NCBI GenBank assembly: GCA_937923345.1
Contig: CAKZVJ010000042.1
Span: 1-64,000, forward strand
Direction: 5' to 3'
Origin: an uncultured Saprospiraceae bacterium
Lineage (GTDB): Bacteria; Bacteroidota; Bacteroidia; Chitinophagales; Saprospiraceae
DNA: 64,000 nt
Shown here: in pieces, positions 8,199 through 16,749 of the stretch
Layout of the letters: every line of letters begins with the position of its first letter
Numbering within the stretch: the first letter of the stretch is position 1
Notes under the pieces: generated by a model
Told to the model about the DNA's origin: nothing
What the model saw: only the letters and a program-made list of their open reading frames with translations
The model's database searches: none
Program-made: the position numbers and the translations under genes

Positions 8199-9485
8199 TT
8201 ACTTTGGCTTAGATCCAGAGCCCCCTTTCTTACCTCCGCTTCTTTTACCTTTATAGTTTCTATTTTTGTGTCCTCCTTTGCGATTACCACCACGACTATT
8301 GCCACCTCGACCTCTTGAGTAGTTTACTTTTGAGTTGAAATCTGGGCCCTCTGCATACCCTTCGGGTAGTGGAATCTTTTGGACAGATGCTTCAATCATA
8401 GCTTCGATATCCTTAAACTTTTTGATATCGTATTTATTGATCAGTGTCAAAGCTACGCCTGTAGTGTTTGCTCTAGCTGTTCTACCGATTCTATGCACAT
8501 AGTCTTCAGCATCGTTCGGTACATCAAAGTTGATGACTAGATTGATATCTGTGATATCAATCCCTCTGCTTAGTATATCAGTAGCGACGATGATCTGAGT
8601 TTTTCTATTTCTAAAGCTAAGTAAGACTTTCTCCCGTTGTTTTTGGTCTAAGTCCGAGGAGATTCCTTCTGCATCAATTTTTGCACTTTTGAGTGCGCCA
8701 ACAATGTTACTTACATTTTTTTTTGTAGATGAAAATACAATTACAGATTTATACTTATCTCTTTTATCCTTGAGTAAGTCTACAATCAATTTACTCTTAT
8801 CTACATCATTGATTAAGTAAGCTCCCTGTAACACCCCTGCAGCTGGCTTAGATATGGAAAGGCTAATTGATTTTGGATTGACTAATATCTTTGAAGATAA
8901 TGTCCGAATGTTAGTTGGCATCGTTGCTGAGAATAGAAGATTTTGTCTTTTCTCCGAAATATTGCTGATGATAGACATGATGTCTCCTAGAAAACCCATA
9001 TCAAGCATTCTATCTGCTTCATCTAATATCAATTGCTTAACCTTCTTCATTTTAACATAGCCCAATTGCATGTGCGCAATCAATCTACCAGGAGTAGCTA
9101 TTACAATATCCGCACCTGTTGAAAGGGCCTTTCGTTGTTTTTCCCAATCCTCTTTATCTCCTCCTCCGTAAACTGCAATAGAACTGATACCTAGGAAATA
9201 GGACATTGCCTCGACTTGCTGATCAATTTGGATAGCTAGCTCACGAGTTGGTACTATAACTAAAGCGTTTACAGAATCTCTATCATCACTTTCCCAGATA
9301 GTCTGAAGAACTGGCAGCAGAAAAGCTCCTGTTTTACCCGTACCAGTCTGAGCACAAGCAATCAAGTCATGCCCATCCATGATGATAGGTATCGCTTGTT
9401 CTTGAATAGGTGTTGCATCAACAAAACCCATAGAATCAAGGGCATCGTTTAGCTCTGTAGAGAAATTAAATTCTGTAAACTTCAT
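8199..9485 (-). CDS. rhlE: DEAD-box RNA helicase, RhlE-like
   Basis: 428 aa from the ATG at 9485. It carries the Q motif (PIQEQAIPIIM), Walker A AQTGTGKT, PTRELA, TPGRL, DEAD in LILDEADRMLD, SAT in LFSATMP and HRIGRTAR, followed by a basic Gly/Lys/Arg-rich tail that should bind RNA. Such helicases unwind short RNA duplexes in ribosome assembly and mRNA decay. A longer frame to 9515 is unlikely because its first codons lie inside a terminator hairpin (9500-9533); ATG 9491 is also possible. No separate promoter can be seen between hairpin and start, so expression may depend on readthrough. Confidence 0.9.
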   Translation of the reverse strand: MKFTEFNFSTELNDALDSMGFVDATPIQEQAIPIIMDGHDLIACAQTGTGKTGAFLLPVLQTIWESDDRDSVNALVIVPTRELAIQIDQQVEAMSYFLGISSIAVYGGGDKEDWEKQRKALSTGADIVIATPGRLIAHMQLGYVKMKKVKQLILDEADRMLDMGFLGDIMSIISNISEKRQNLLFSATMPTNIRTLSSKILVNPKSISLSISKPAAGVLQGAYLINDVDKSKLIVDLLKDKRDKYKSVIVFSSTKKNVSNIVGALKSAKIDAEGISSDLDQKQREKVLLSFRNRKTQIIVATDILSRGIDITDINLVINFDVPNDAEDYVHRIGRTARANTTGVALTLINKYDIKKFKDIEAMIEASVQKIPLPEGYAEGPDFNSKVNYSRGRGGNSRGGNRKGGHKNRNYKGKRSGGKKGGSGSKPK

Positions 9486-9492
9486 AGGCATT

Positions 9493-9533
9493 AAAAAATA
9501 AAGACTTACCATCATTACGGATGATAAGTCTTT
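9493..9533 (-). terminator. Rho-independent terminator just before the helicase start
   Basis: On the minus strand a hairpin of 9 bp plus 3 bp after one mismatch (9533-9521 with 9512-9500), followed by ATTTTTTA. It sits downstream of the repeat protein gene ending at 9586. The U-run ends 7 nt before the helicase ATG at 9485, so it could also act as an attenuator. Confidence 0.7.
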
Positions 9534-9585
9534 ATGTTAGGTTTATTTATCTAGACAGTTTGGAACTGCACCATACTAATTGGTA

Positions 9586-10560
9586 TTAGTTTTGGCTTAC
9601 TCCCAACATCTTAAGTGTCTCAAGATTCAAGTTACCTACTGGTAAACCTTTATCAGTTTGGTACTGCTGAAGTGCATTTTGAGTTTTAATACCCATAACA
9701 CCATCTGCAGATCCTGCGTTATATCCAGCTGCATTCAATGCTCTTTGAACATTAGCTACTTTTGTAGACGTTGTTCTTTCAGCACAAAGGATTTCAGTCC
9801 AAACTGTAAATCCTCCTTGAGAAACTAATCTCTTTTCGTTTATTGAAGCGTACTCCGCAGGAATTACTTCTTCTCTTGTAGATTCAGGAGAAACTAATAC
9901 CTTCTTAGATACTGTCTTATATTCTGCTTCGATTGGAATTTCTTCTACTCTTGCAGGCTGATCAACAACTTGTCTTGTGACTGTCTTAAATTTAGCAGGT
10001 CTTACATCTTCAGTAGTAGATGCAGGAGAAACTAATACTTGGAAAGTCTCAGTTCTGTAAACTGCAGGAATTTCTTCATAACAAGCTACGTAGCAATCAT
10101 CTGGGTTAGAAGAGAAGCAGTTCGGAGACTTCTTCTTTCTGATCCACTGACCTCTAGCAGGAGAAACAAGAACTTGCTTAGAGTCAGTTCTGTACTTTGC
10201 AGGAATAGTTTTTAAGGTTCTTTTTTCAGGTTCAACCATTACTTGCTCAGAAACAGTCTTAAATGTAGCAGGAACAGTTCTGTACTTAGTTGAAGCTTCC
10301 TTAGCTAACATAGTCTCAGTAACAGTTTCATAAACAGCAGGTACTTTGATTAATTTAGTACTTGCTTCTTTCTTTAGCTTTTGTACAGACACAGTTTCGT
10401 AAACATCAGGAATCTTACACTTAGCGTAGCATTTTCCATACTCACTTGTTGGTGGAAGATCTCCAAAAGGTATACCGTCAATTTGTGCATTAACAAAAAC
10501 CAATGTTAAACAGAATACGAAGCTTAAAATAAGCTTCACTTGGTTTAGTTGATTTTTCAT
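9586..10560 (-). CDS. Secreted 8-repeat protein with C-terminal peptidoglycan-binding domain
   Basis: 324 aa. A signal peptide (hydrophobic LILSFVFCLTLVFVNAQ) precedes about eight tandem repeats of roughly 23 residues, each like IPAVYRTVTEQVLVSPA-x(6). Starts are the IP/VP/RP-A-x-Y/F steps from KIPDVYETV (about residue 50) to IPAEYASIN (about 235). Repeat 4 carries an insertion with three Cys (about 135-160), and a CYAKC motif precedes repeat 1. The last 60 residues form a PG_binding_1 type domain (VQRALNAAGYNAGSADGVMGIKTQNAL). Envelope location is likely, possibly attached to the cell wall. It is monocistronic, with a -7 box and a hairpin-rich leader upstream. Confidence 0.75.
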   Translation of the reverse strand: MKNQLNQVKLILSFVFCLTLVFVNAQIDGIPFGDLPPTSEYGKCYAKCKIPDVYETVSVQKLKKEASTKLIKVPAVYETVTETMLAKEASTKYRTVPATFKTVSEQVMVEPEKRTLKTIPAKYRTDSKQVLVSPARGQWIRKKKSPNCFSSNPDDCYVACYEEIPAVYRTETFQVLVSPASTTEDVRPAKFKTVTRQVVDQPARVEEIPIEAEYKTVSKKVLVSPESTREEVIPAEYASINEKRLVSQGGFTVWTEILCAERTTSTKVANVQRALNAAGYNAGSADGVMGIKTQNALQQYQTDKGLPVGNLNLETLKMLGVSQN

Positions 10561-10604
10561 AAAAAAGGATAGTTTTAAATTTTTTAATAAATAGGTAATC
10601 TTAT

Positions 10605-10650
10605 GACGATAAGAGTGACCAACATGTCACAATATTCGACGTTTATCGTC
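10605..10650 (-). promoter_or_regulatory. Structured 5' leader of the 8-repeat protein gene
   Basis: The minus-strand leader contains GACGATAA (10650-10643) pairing with TTATCGTC (10612-10605) and an inner GTGAC/GTCAC hairpin (10630-10626 with 10619-10615). A competing small hairpin GACG-loop-CGTC begins at 10650. The element lies 45 nt before the ATG and could control translation or mRNA stability. The role is inference. Confidence 0.35.
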
Positions 10651-10658
10651 TGTAATCG

Positions 10659-10666
10659 CAAATGTA
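10659..10666 (-). promoter_or_regulatory. -7 promoter box (TACATTTG) for the 8-repeat protein gene
   Basis: Exact TAnnTTTG on the minus strand in an AT-rich region, placing the start of transcription about 90-95 nt before the ATG at 10560 and just before the leader hairpin. Confidence 0.45.
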
Positions 10667-10723
10667 TAAATATTAAGATTAATTATTATAATTATAAGAT
10701 GGATTTTTACAAACAATAGTTGC

Positions 10724-10753
10724 TTGTCAATTTTCAATTTATACCTAATTTTA
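10724..10753 (+). promoter_or_regulatory. Putative promoter for lipB operon
   Basis: TTG (10724-10726), 19 nt, then TAATTTTA (10746-10753). The spacing matches the Bacteroidota -33/-7 arrangement and the -7 differs from TAnnTTTG only in the last base. The TTG at 10767 lies about where the RNA would begin, which favours ATG 10800 as the lipB start. Confidence 0.35.
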
Positions 10754-10799
10754 ATTTCATATCCCCTTGAAAACAAATAGAATAGAGGACACTATAAAT

Positions 10800-11498
10800 A
10801 TGAGCAATCTAGTTACGCATCAAGACTTGGGATTAATCTCCTACCAGAAGGCATGGGATTACCAAACCATTCTCAACAAGAAATTAATCGCTAGAAAAAG
10901 AGCTTTTGGAGAGGAAGAAGACTACGTACCGTATCATTATCTTTTGACCTGCGAACACAAACCTGTGTACACTCTCGGCAAAAGCGGAAGTATGGATAAC
11001 CTATTACTTAATAGTTCAGAATTATCTTCTTCTAGCTTTGAATTCTTCAAAATAAACCGCGGAGGAGACATCACGTATCATGGGCCGGGACAATTGGTAG
11101 TCTACCCTATCTTCGATCTAGAGTACTTTTTTAGAGATATCCATAAATATGTACGCCAGCTCGAAGAAGTAGTTATCAGAACATTAGCAGACTATAGCAT
11201 AAAAGCGACTCGACAAAAGGATTTTACCGGAGTTTGGATTTTGGATGAAAATGGGCCTAGTAGAAAGATTTGCGCGATAGGAGTACATTTGAGCCGTTGG
11301 GTTACCTTACATGGTCTGGCGTTTAACATCAACTCCAATCTGAGTCACTTTGATAATATCATCCCATGTGGAATAGATGCCCATGACAAAACAGTTACTT
11401 CGCTAGAAAAAGAATTGGGTAAAAAGGTAGACATGGAAGAAGTAAAAATGAAAATAAAGTCGCATTTTGCTTCACTTTTTGAATATAAATACGTTTAG
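10800..11498 (+). CDS. lipB: Octanoyltransferase LipB
   Basis: 232 aa from ATG 10800; the frame extends to a TTG at 10767. LipB moves octanoyl groups from acyl carrier protein to lipoyl domains of 2-oxoacid dehydrogenases, cytoplasmic. The signature RGGDITYHGPGQLVVYPI is at about residues 89-106, the catalytic Lys lies in RKICAIGV, and the catalytic Cys in IIPCGI near 199. It is the first gene of a three-gene run: the unknown gene starts 6 bp after the stop and the thioesterase follows with overlapping codons. The pyruvate dehydrogenase subunit encoded at 29184-30170 belongs to a complex that needs lipoylation. Confidence 0.93.
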   Translation: MSNLVTHQDLGLISYQKAWDYQTILNKKLIARKRAFGEEEDYVPYHYLLTCEHKPVYTLGKSGSMDNLLLNSSELSSSSFEFFKINRGGDITYHGPGQLVVYPIFDLEYFFRDIHKYVRQLEEVVIRTLADYSIKATRQKDFTGVWILDENGPSRKICAIGVHLSRWVTLHGLAFNINSNLSHFDNIIPCGIDAHDKTVTSLEKELGKKVDMEEVKMKIKSHFASLFEYKYV

Positions 11499-11504
11499 CT
11501 CCAT

Positions 11505-11918
11505 ATGAAAAAGGATATCCCTATCAAGAAAGTAGAAGGTGTCGCTATTGCTATATTGCCTAGAGAAGATGAGACTGGCCAAATCGATGAAACCTTATGG
11601 AATGTCTACATCCTTAATACTAATGATAGCACCTTGACAGGGGTGCTGATCAATTCTCGCGGCTATGGTGAAGTAGATGGTGAAGAGAAAAAAACCTCAG
11701 TGCTGAGACATTTTTTTGAGGAGATAGGCCCACTAAGAGCTACCTTGATTGAACCTATCCAGTCAGATGTGTTTGAGCTAGCCAATGAATACTGGGTTAG
11801 CTACAAACTAGATGGACATATGTACGATAAGAAATACGTCTTTGTAAAAGGAAGCATTGACAAAATGAATTTCACTAATATCCCCTATATCGACAAGATG
11901 GGTGTAATGATCAAATAA
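11505..11918 (+). CDS. Conserved Bacteroidota hypothetical protein between lipB and thioesterase
   Basis: 137 aa, cytoplasmic, no membrane segment. The pattern (IPIKKVEGVAIAILP, LINSRGYGEVDGEEK, TSVLRHFFEEIG, NEYWVSYKLDGHMYDKKYVF) is familiar from short uncharacterised Bacteroidota proteins, sometimes mislabelled as a phenylalanyl-tRNA synthetase subunit; nothing here resembles a synthetase. It lies 6 bp after lipB and its stop overlaps the thioesterase start (TAATG), implying translational coupling and a link to acyl metabolism. No biochemical role is assigned. Confidence 0.7.
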   Translation: MKKDIPIKKVEGVAIAILPREDETGQIDETLWNVYILNTNDSTLTGVLINSRGYGEVDGEEKKTSVLRHFFEEIGPLRATLIEPIQSDVFELANEYWVSYKLDGHMYDKKYVFVKGSIDKMNFTNIPYIDKMGVMIK

Positions 11919-12436
11919 TGCAAGCAAAGAAAACAAGTGACTCTTTTACCATAATGTCAGAAATGATTATGCCTAATGATACCAACCCATTGGGGAATCT
12001 CATGGGGGGAAATCTTATGCGTTGGATGGACATCGCCGGGGGTATTTGTGCCGGTAAGCATTGCGAGGCTCATGTGGTAACAGCCAGCGTAGATCACGTT
12101 TCCTTTCAAAAACCTATTCTAGTTGGTGATGTGATTACCTTAAAGGCTAAGGTAACCAGAGCCTTTAATACCTCCGTGGAAATCTATGTCGAGGTATTTG
12201 CAGAGAATGTCAAAGGGCACGAAAGCAGAAGATCAAATCATGCCTATTTCACTTTTGTTGCTTTAGATGATGCACAAAAAAAGCCGATTCAGGTCCCTCA
12301 ACTGATTCCGCTTTCTGAGGAGGAGCAAAAGCTATATGAAAGCGCTTCTAGAAGAAGAGAAATCCGACTTATACTAAGTGGTAGAATGAAGGCTGAAGAC
12401 GCTACAGAAGTCAAGAATTTCTTCGCATCAAAATAA
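11918..12436 (+). CDS. Acyl-CoA thioesterase (hotdog fold)
   Basis: 172 aa. Hotdog thioesterase of the cytosolic acyl-CoA hydrolase type: the segment MIMPNDTNPLGNLMGGNLMR contains the active-site Asn/Asp region, followed by WMDIAGGICAGKH, VTASVDHVSF and VGDVITLKAKV. It hydrolyses acyl-CoA esters; chain-length preference cannot be seen. The start ATG overlaps the previous stop (TAATG), so it is coupled to the unknown protein and lipB. A strong bidirectional terminator follows 11 bp after the stop. Confidence 0.9.
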   Translation: MQAKKTSDSFTIMSEMIMPNDTNPLGNLMGGNLMRWMDIAGGICAGKHCEAHVVTASVDHVSFQKPILVGDVITLKAKVTRAFNTSVEIYVEVFAENVKGHESRRSNHAYFTFVALDDAQKKPIQVPQLIPLSEEEQKLYESASRRREIRLILSGRMKAEDATEVKNFFASK

Positions 12437-12447
12437 GATCAGAATCT

Positions 12448-12494
12448 AAACAAAAAGAGCCGTATCGCTGATAGCGATACGGCTCTTTTTGTTT
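12448..12494. terminator. Bidirectional terminator between thioesterase and T9SS protein genes
   Basis: Perfect 22-bp inverted repeat, 12448-12469 with 12473-12494, loop GAT, GC-rich core AGCCGTATCGCT flanked by A5 on one side and T5 on the other, so it should work on both strands. Confidence 0.92.
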
Positions 12495-12514
12495 AATATC
12501 TTAATTGCGGATTA

Positions 12515-15010
12515 TTATTCTTTAATCACTTGAAATTTCTTCTGTAATACAGATCCATCACTGATTTGTGATTTCACGATATACATACCTTGAGCATATT
12601 TGCTTACATCCAATTCTGCTCTTTCCCATTGTACATTATCGATACTGAACATCTCAATACCAGTTATGCTATAAACTGTAACATTAGTCATTAATTCATC
12701 ACCATTTAAGTGAATGGTCAAGAACTGCTCAGTTGGATTAGGAAAAAGGATTAAATCTTCGTTGGTAGTTAAGTCATCCGTACCACCAGTGTCTAAGATA
12801 AACTGTGTTTTGTAGTCTGGCAATTGGAAGTATTGTCCGTTGTCGTTTTGACCGATAATATTGTTGACAGAAACATCAACAGGAAGGAATCGGCTTGCAA
12901 ATTGTGTCTCTATATCATCTTCAATAATAAAACTAACAGTGGCTACTTTTCCTTGTCCAGAAACAGAATAGCCATTTGTTCTGGTGACACCAACATCTAC
13001 CCTCTCTAAGAGCTCTAAATTCTTAGTTAATGATAATACAGGTGAATTATTATTGGTATACAACCAAGAATTTTCATCAAAGTCAATATCAATACTATTT
13101 GCGTCTACCAATGCATTGTTGTAGCCAAATGACCAAGTAAAACCATACATATTAATTGCTTCATTGCCGCTTTCTCCTAACATTAAATCATATGTCACTA
13201 GATCACCAATACTATATGGACCAGTTGACGTTTCTTCAAGAATTATAGGGTATGTCTTTTCAAACGGATTAATCTCAGGATGAACTGTATGTGTAAGATT
13301 ATATGATTTGTCTAACCCATCTAGATCATCTTCGTTCACTTCTCCATTACCATCTGCATCTGCATGTTTAAAGTCAAGATTGCTGCCAAAGGTGGACTTA
13401 CCCCATTCGTTAGCAAACTGTCCATACCAATCAATTGAAGGAGCTGTTCTTGCGATTCCAAACTCACCAATAGTTCTACCTAATTGCAAGATGTCTAACA
13501 TATTCGCAATACCATCATTGTTATAATCGCCAGGCCATACACAGTCTTGCGAAGCACAAAGCTCGGATCCCACGTTCAGGACATGAACAATAATCTTGGT
13601 GAGATAGCAAGTACCGTTCACAGTAATGCAATAATCAATTTCAAATTCATCATCTCCCACAAAGTCTATGTTGGGGTAATACACCATAACATTATTTACA
13701 TCAACACTTTGAGACTCCACGGTGATGGTAGTATCTGAATCGTAATAGACCAAATTTCCATGATTAGGGTCTGTAACAACATCAAATTCAGCATACTCTA
13801 TTGGGATGTCGTAGTATAAAATTAGGGGAGTGTTTTTATTCGTATATAATTCAAAAGGTTCATCTTGTGGCTCTTGATCATCAACCACGACTGTAACAGT
13901 AGCTGTTTCAGTAAAGCCTCCATTATTCTTAACGGTATAGGAAAACTCAGCTGAGCCCGTATAATCTAAACTAGGAACAAATTTGAGTACATCTCCACTC
14001 AGTTTGGTAACTACCCCTTCTCCAAATTGTGGCTGAGTGAAAGTTTTAATGTTAAAGTTTCCAATATCATTATTGGTGACGTTCACCTCTATTTCTGTGT
14101 TTATAGCCGTGTAGGCATAATCATCAAAGGCTACAGTATTTGTATTTTGTTGTGGTAGCACATCAATAAAGATGTCCCGATAGAAATATTGCCCACTGAA
14201 ATCTTTTTTGACTACAACCGTATCCGCTCCAATATAGGTCGAGTTTGGAGTATATGTTATGACGCCACCAGACTCAATAACCGCGCTTCCGTTTGTAGCA
14301 TTGCTTACTATTTCATACCCCTCAAATCCTAAAGGAATAGTAATAGGATTGTCTTGTACTGTATTTACGTAAATACTATCATTAGAAGTTGGAACACTTC
14401 CGTCAGAAACAGAGATTGTAAGTGTGCCAGTGGCGCAATTATCAATTGAATCACAGACCACATAATTTAGTGAACCAAAACCTACAAAACCCGCATCAGG
14501 CTGAAAATATACGCTACTGTCTGGAAGAATAAATGCGAAGCCATTACTTACTACAGGGATACTTTTCAAATTAAGTATATCCATGCTTGAATAATCATTA
14601 TTTAGAACGTTTACTTCGACAGCTACATCCACGTCAGTAGTCCTAAAATCATTGTTTGCATCAATGATAGAAGGCACTACATCTACATAAGCAATCGAGT
14701 GTGTAATATTACCTGGAGAGACAAAAAAGTTAAATTGAACCGTGTCAACTCCAATAAATCCAGGGTTGTTTAAATAAGTGAATTCATATTGATTTCCTCC
14801 AAGAGGGTTTTTAGCCACAGAACCATTATCAGCGAAAGCGGAGGGAGATCCGCCAAAAGAAGTGATATTTGGAAAAACAAGAGATTCATCTGCGACTACT
14901 CTATAGGTAGGTACATGTTGAGCAAACAAACTACTAGTGGACATAGCTATAGCAGCTAAAAGCACTAATTTATATAGGTTTGATATTCTCATGGTATCCA
15001 AATTATTCAT
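12515..15010 (-). CDS. Large T9SS-sorted secreted protein with Ig-like repeats and dockerin-like segment
   Basis: 831 aa. Signal peptide with hydrophobic core LVLLAAIAMSTSSLFAQ. The body has several repeats of the kind NNDYSSMDI / TNNDIGNFNIKTF with YTPNSTYIGADTV and FVPSLDYTGSAEFSYTV, typical of bacterial Ig-like/cadherin-like domains. Near residue 495 a Ca2+-loop segment (WPGDYNNDGIANMLDIL, later DADGNGEVNEDD) resembles dockerin type I. The C-terminus is a T9SS sorting domain (LFPNPTEQFLTIHL ... YAQGMYIVK). It is exported to the surface or medium; the exact role is unknown. ATG 14992 gives a shorter, equally good signal peptide. Confidence 0.85.
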   Translation of the reverse strand: MNNLDTMRISNLYKLVLLAAIAMSTSSLFAQHVPTYRVVADESLVFPNITSFGGSPSAFADNGSVAKNPLGGNQYEFTYLNNPGFIGVDTVQFNFFVSPGNITHSIAYVDVVPSIIDANNDFRTTDVDVAVEVNVLNNDYSSMDILNLKSIPVVSNGFAFILPDSSVYFQPDAGFVGFGSLNYVVCDSIDNCATGTLTISVSDGSVPTSNDSIYVNTVQDNPITIPLGFEGYEIVSNATNGSAVIESGGVITYTPNSTYIGADTVVVKKDFSGQYFYRDIFIDVLPQQNTNTVAFDDYAYTAINTEIEVNVTNNDIGNFNIKTFTQPQFGEGVVTKLSGDVLKFVPSLDYTGSAEFSYTVKNNGGFTETATVTVVVDDQEPQDEPFELYTNKNTPLILYYDIPIEYAEFDVVTDPNHGNLVYYDSDTTITVESQSVDVNNVMVYYPNIDFVGDDEFEIDYCITVNGTCYLTKIIVHVLNVGSELCASQDCVWPGDYNNDGIANMLDILQLGRTIGEFGIARTAPSIDWYGQFANEWGKSTFGSNLDFKHADADGNGEVNEDDLDGLDKSYNLTHTVHPEINPFEKTYPIILEETSTGPYSIGDLVTYDLMLGESGNEAINMYGFTWSFGYNNALVDANSIDIDFDENSWLYTNNNSPVLSLTKNLELLERVDVGVTRTNGYSVSGQGKVATVSFIIEDDIETQFASRFLPVDVSVNNIIGQNDNGQYFQLPDYKTQFILDTGGTDDLTTNEDLILFPNPTEQFLTIHLNGDELMTNVTVYSITGIEMFSIDNVQWERAELDVSKYAQGMYIVKSQISDGSVLQKKFQVIKE

Positions 15011-15169
15011 TTATTAGGGAAAGAATGTGTAAGCAACTTGTCACAATTCTTTTCCATATGCATGAACAAAAAACGCATATTGTAAGAATATTTTCTATTC
15101 AACTTTAATTTGAAAAATTAATATATCTTTGATTAACAGACTGTTACCTTCAAAAGGTGCAACCGTGAT

Positions 15170-15200
15170 TTTGTAAATTGTAAATATATTTTTAATTTCA
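15170..15200 (+). promoter_or_regulatory. Putative promoter for the 497-aa protein gene
   Basis: TTTG (15170-15173), 19 nt, TAATTTCA (15193-15200): exact -33 and spacing, imperfect -7 (TTCA in place of TTTG). It would give a leader of about 50 nt before ATG 15256. The rest of this 245-bp gap is AT-rich without other clear signals. Confidence 0.3.
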
Positions 15201-15255
15201 AGCAGTCAAATAGACTTGATTTTTCCTAAAAAACGTTTTGTTTCGATGCTAATAT

Positions 15256-16749
15256 ATGAATATATTGATTAATTCAAGCAATAATAAGTTACTTTCTATC
15301 TTGGACTCTTTTAGCAAAGTAGAGCTAAACAGACTCAAAAAATTTGTTGAATCTCCCTACTTTAACGCGAATCAAGAAATTATTCGCCTCAACCAATATA
15401 TTTATACAAAATTTGATAAAGAACTCAGTTTTACAAAGGAGGAATTGTGGATTGCATTAGGCAAAGAAGAGGTATATAATTCTCTTAAATTGAGAAAGTT
15501 GTTTTCAGATTTATTAAAATTGGTAGAACAGTTTCTAGCTCAAGAGGTATATGAAGAAAACAAGCTATTGAAAGCTAATTATCTTTTAAAGTCCGTAAGT
15601 AATAAGGATTTAAAAAAACTCTACAGTACTTCCTTAAGCAATGCATATCGAACAAGTGAAAAAGCACCATACAGAGAGTCCGAATACTTTCTATATCAAT
15701 ACCAAAGAGAAAAGAACATTTATGAGTTGAAAAATTCTGATCTGGACCGAAATACGGAAAGCAATGTGAATCAGATTGTGAACTATTTGGACTACTTCTA
15801 TTTAGCTGAAAAGATGAGATATCTCTGTGAAATTATAGTTCGAGAAAACATCATTTCAATGGATTATCAAATCCTATTTAGAGATGAAATTGTTGCTCAC
15901 TTAAAAAAATACAAATATGATGAAGTTCCATTAGTATCTATTTATTACCACATGTATTTGACCTTGACTGAAGATGATGATAAAAACTATTTTAAACTAA
16001 AGCATCTTCTTGAAAAACACATTGGAATTTTCCCCAATTATGAGGCTCGAGAAATTTACACATCTGCAATTAATTATTGTTCAAAAAAAATTAACAACGG
16101 GCAAGATGAATTTTTGCCTGAATTTTTGCAATTAAATGAGTCACTATTAGCGCGAAATATAATCGCTAAAAATGAATTATCTCCTTGGAGATTTAAAAAC
16201 ATTATTACAGTTGCTTTAAAGTTAGGCAAATTCGACTGGGCAAATAATTTTATTTCCAATTACAAAAACAAGATTCCTGAGCGCTATAAAGAAAATGCAA
16301 TCACGTTCAATAAGGCACAAGTATTATTCTGGCAAAAAAAATATGAAGAGTTGCTTCCTCTCTTGCTACAAGTAGATTACGAAGATTTCACTTACGCATT
16401 GAATTCAAAAATATTCACAGTAGTAACTTATTTTGAACTTAAGGAGACTGAAACATTATACTCCTACTTAGACTCATTTAGAACTTACCTTTCGAGAAAA
16501 AAGTCGATACCTGAAAAAAGGAAGAAACGGCATCAAAAATTTATTTCCTATGTGAAGATTTTGCTAAAGTTCAATCACACAAAAAAATATGATTTAGCGA
16601 ATTTAAGAAATGAAATAAGTAGTACGAGAGGCACCGTTTCTAAAGAATGGCTCCTAGAAAAAATAGACCAACTCCTCTACCCAAATGGCACCCAAAGAAA
16701 CTCTAGTACAGCGTACTCCAACGAGCAATATAATCAAGAGCAATCTTAA
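15256..16749 (+). CDS. Hypothetical helical protein, 497 aa
   Basis: Not recognised as a named family. It has no signal peptide; it is strongly helical and rich in Lys, Leu, Tyr and Asn, in the style of an alpha-solenoid. The N-terminal segment FSKVELNRLKKFVESPYFN resembles uncharacterised proteins I associate with Saprospiria-like genomes. Paired helices spaced like degenerate TPR repeats appear in the second half (WANNFISNYKNKIPERY, KAQVLFWQKKYEELLPLL). Its stop (TAA 16747-16749) overlaps the smc stop on the other strand (16746-16748), a fully packed convergent junction without a terminator. The C-terminal 20 residues are Asn/Gln/Ser-rich and probably disordered. Confidence 0.65.
   Translation: MNILINSSNNKLLSILDSFSKVELNRLKKFVESPYFNANQEIIRLNQYIYTKFDKELSFTKEELWIALGKEEVYNSLKLRKLFSDLLKLVEQFLAQEVYEENKLLKANYLLKSVSNKDLKKLYSTSLSNAYRTSEKAPYRESEYFLYQYQREKNIYELKNSDLDRNTESNVNQIVNYLDYFYLAEKMRYLCEIIVRENIISMDYQILFRDEIVAHLKKYKYDEVPLVSIYYHMYLTLTEDDDKNYFKLKHLLEKHIGIFPNYEAREIYTSAINYCSKKINNGQDEFLPEFLQLNESLLARNIIAKNELSPWRFKNIITVALKLGKFDWANNFISNYKNKIPERYKENAITFNKAQVLFWQKKYEELLPLLLQVDYEDFTYALNSKIFTVVTYFELKETETLYSYLDSFRTYLSRKKSIPEKRKKRHQKFISYVKILLKFNHTKKYDLANLRNEISSTRGTVSKEWLLEKIDQLLYPNGTQRNSSTAYSNEQYNQEQS

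Noticed and set aside
9486-9515. Longer helicase start at 9515
   Set aside because: Its first codons are the loop and arm of a terminator hairpin, and the family homology begins at the 9485 ATG.
9586-10560. Repeated DNA blocks considered as a non-coding tandem repeat
   Set aside because: They are in frame and encode the regular 23-residue repeats of a secreted protein.
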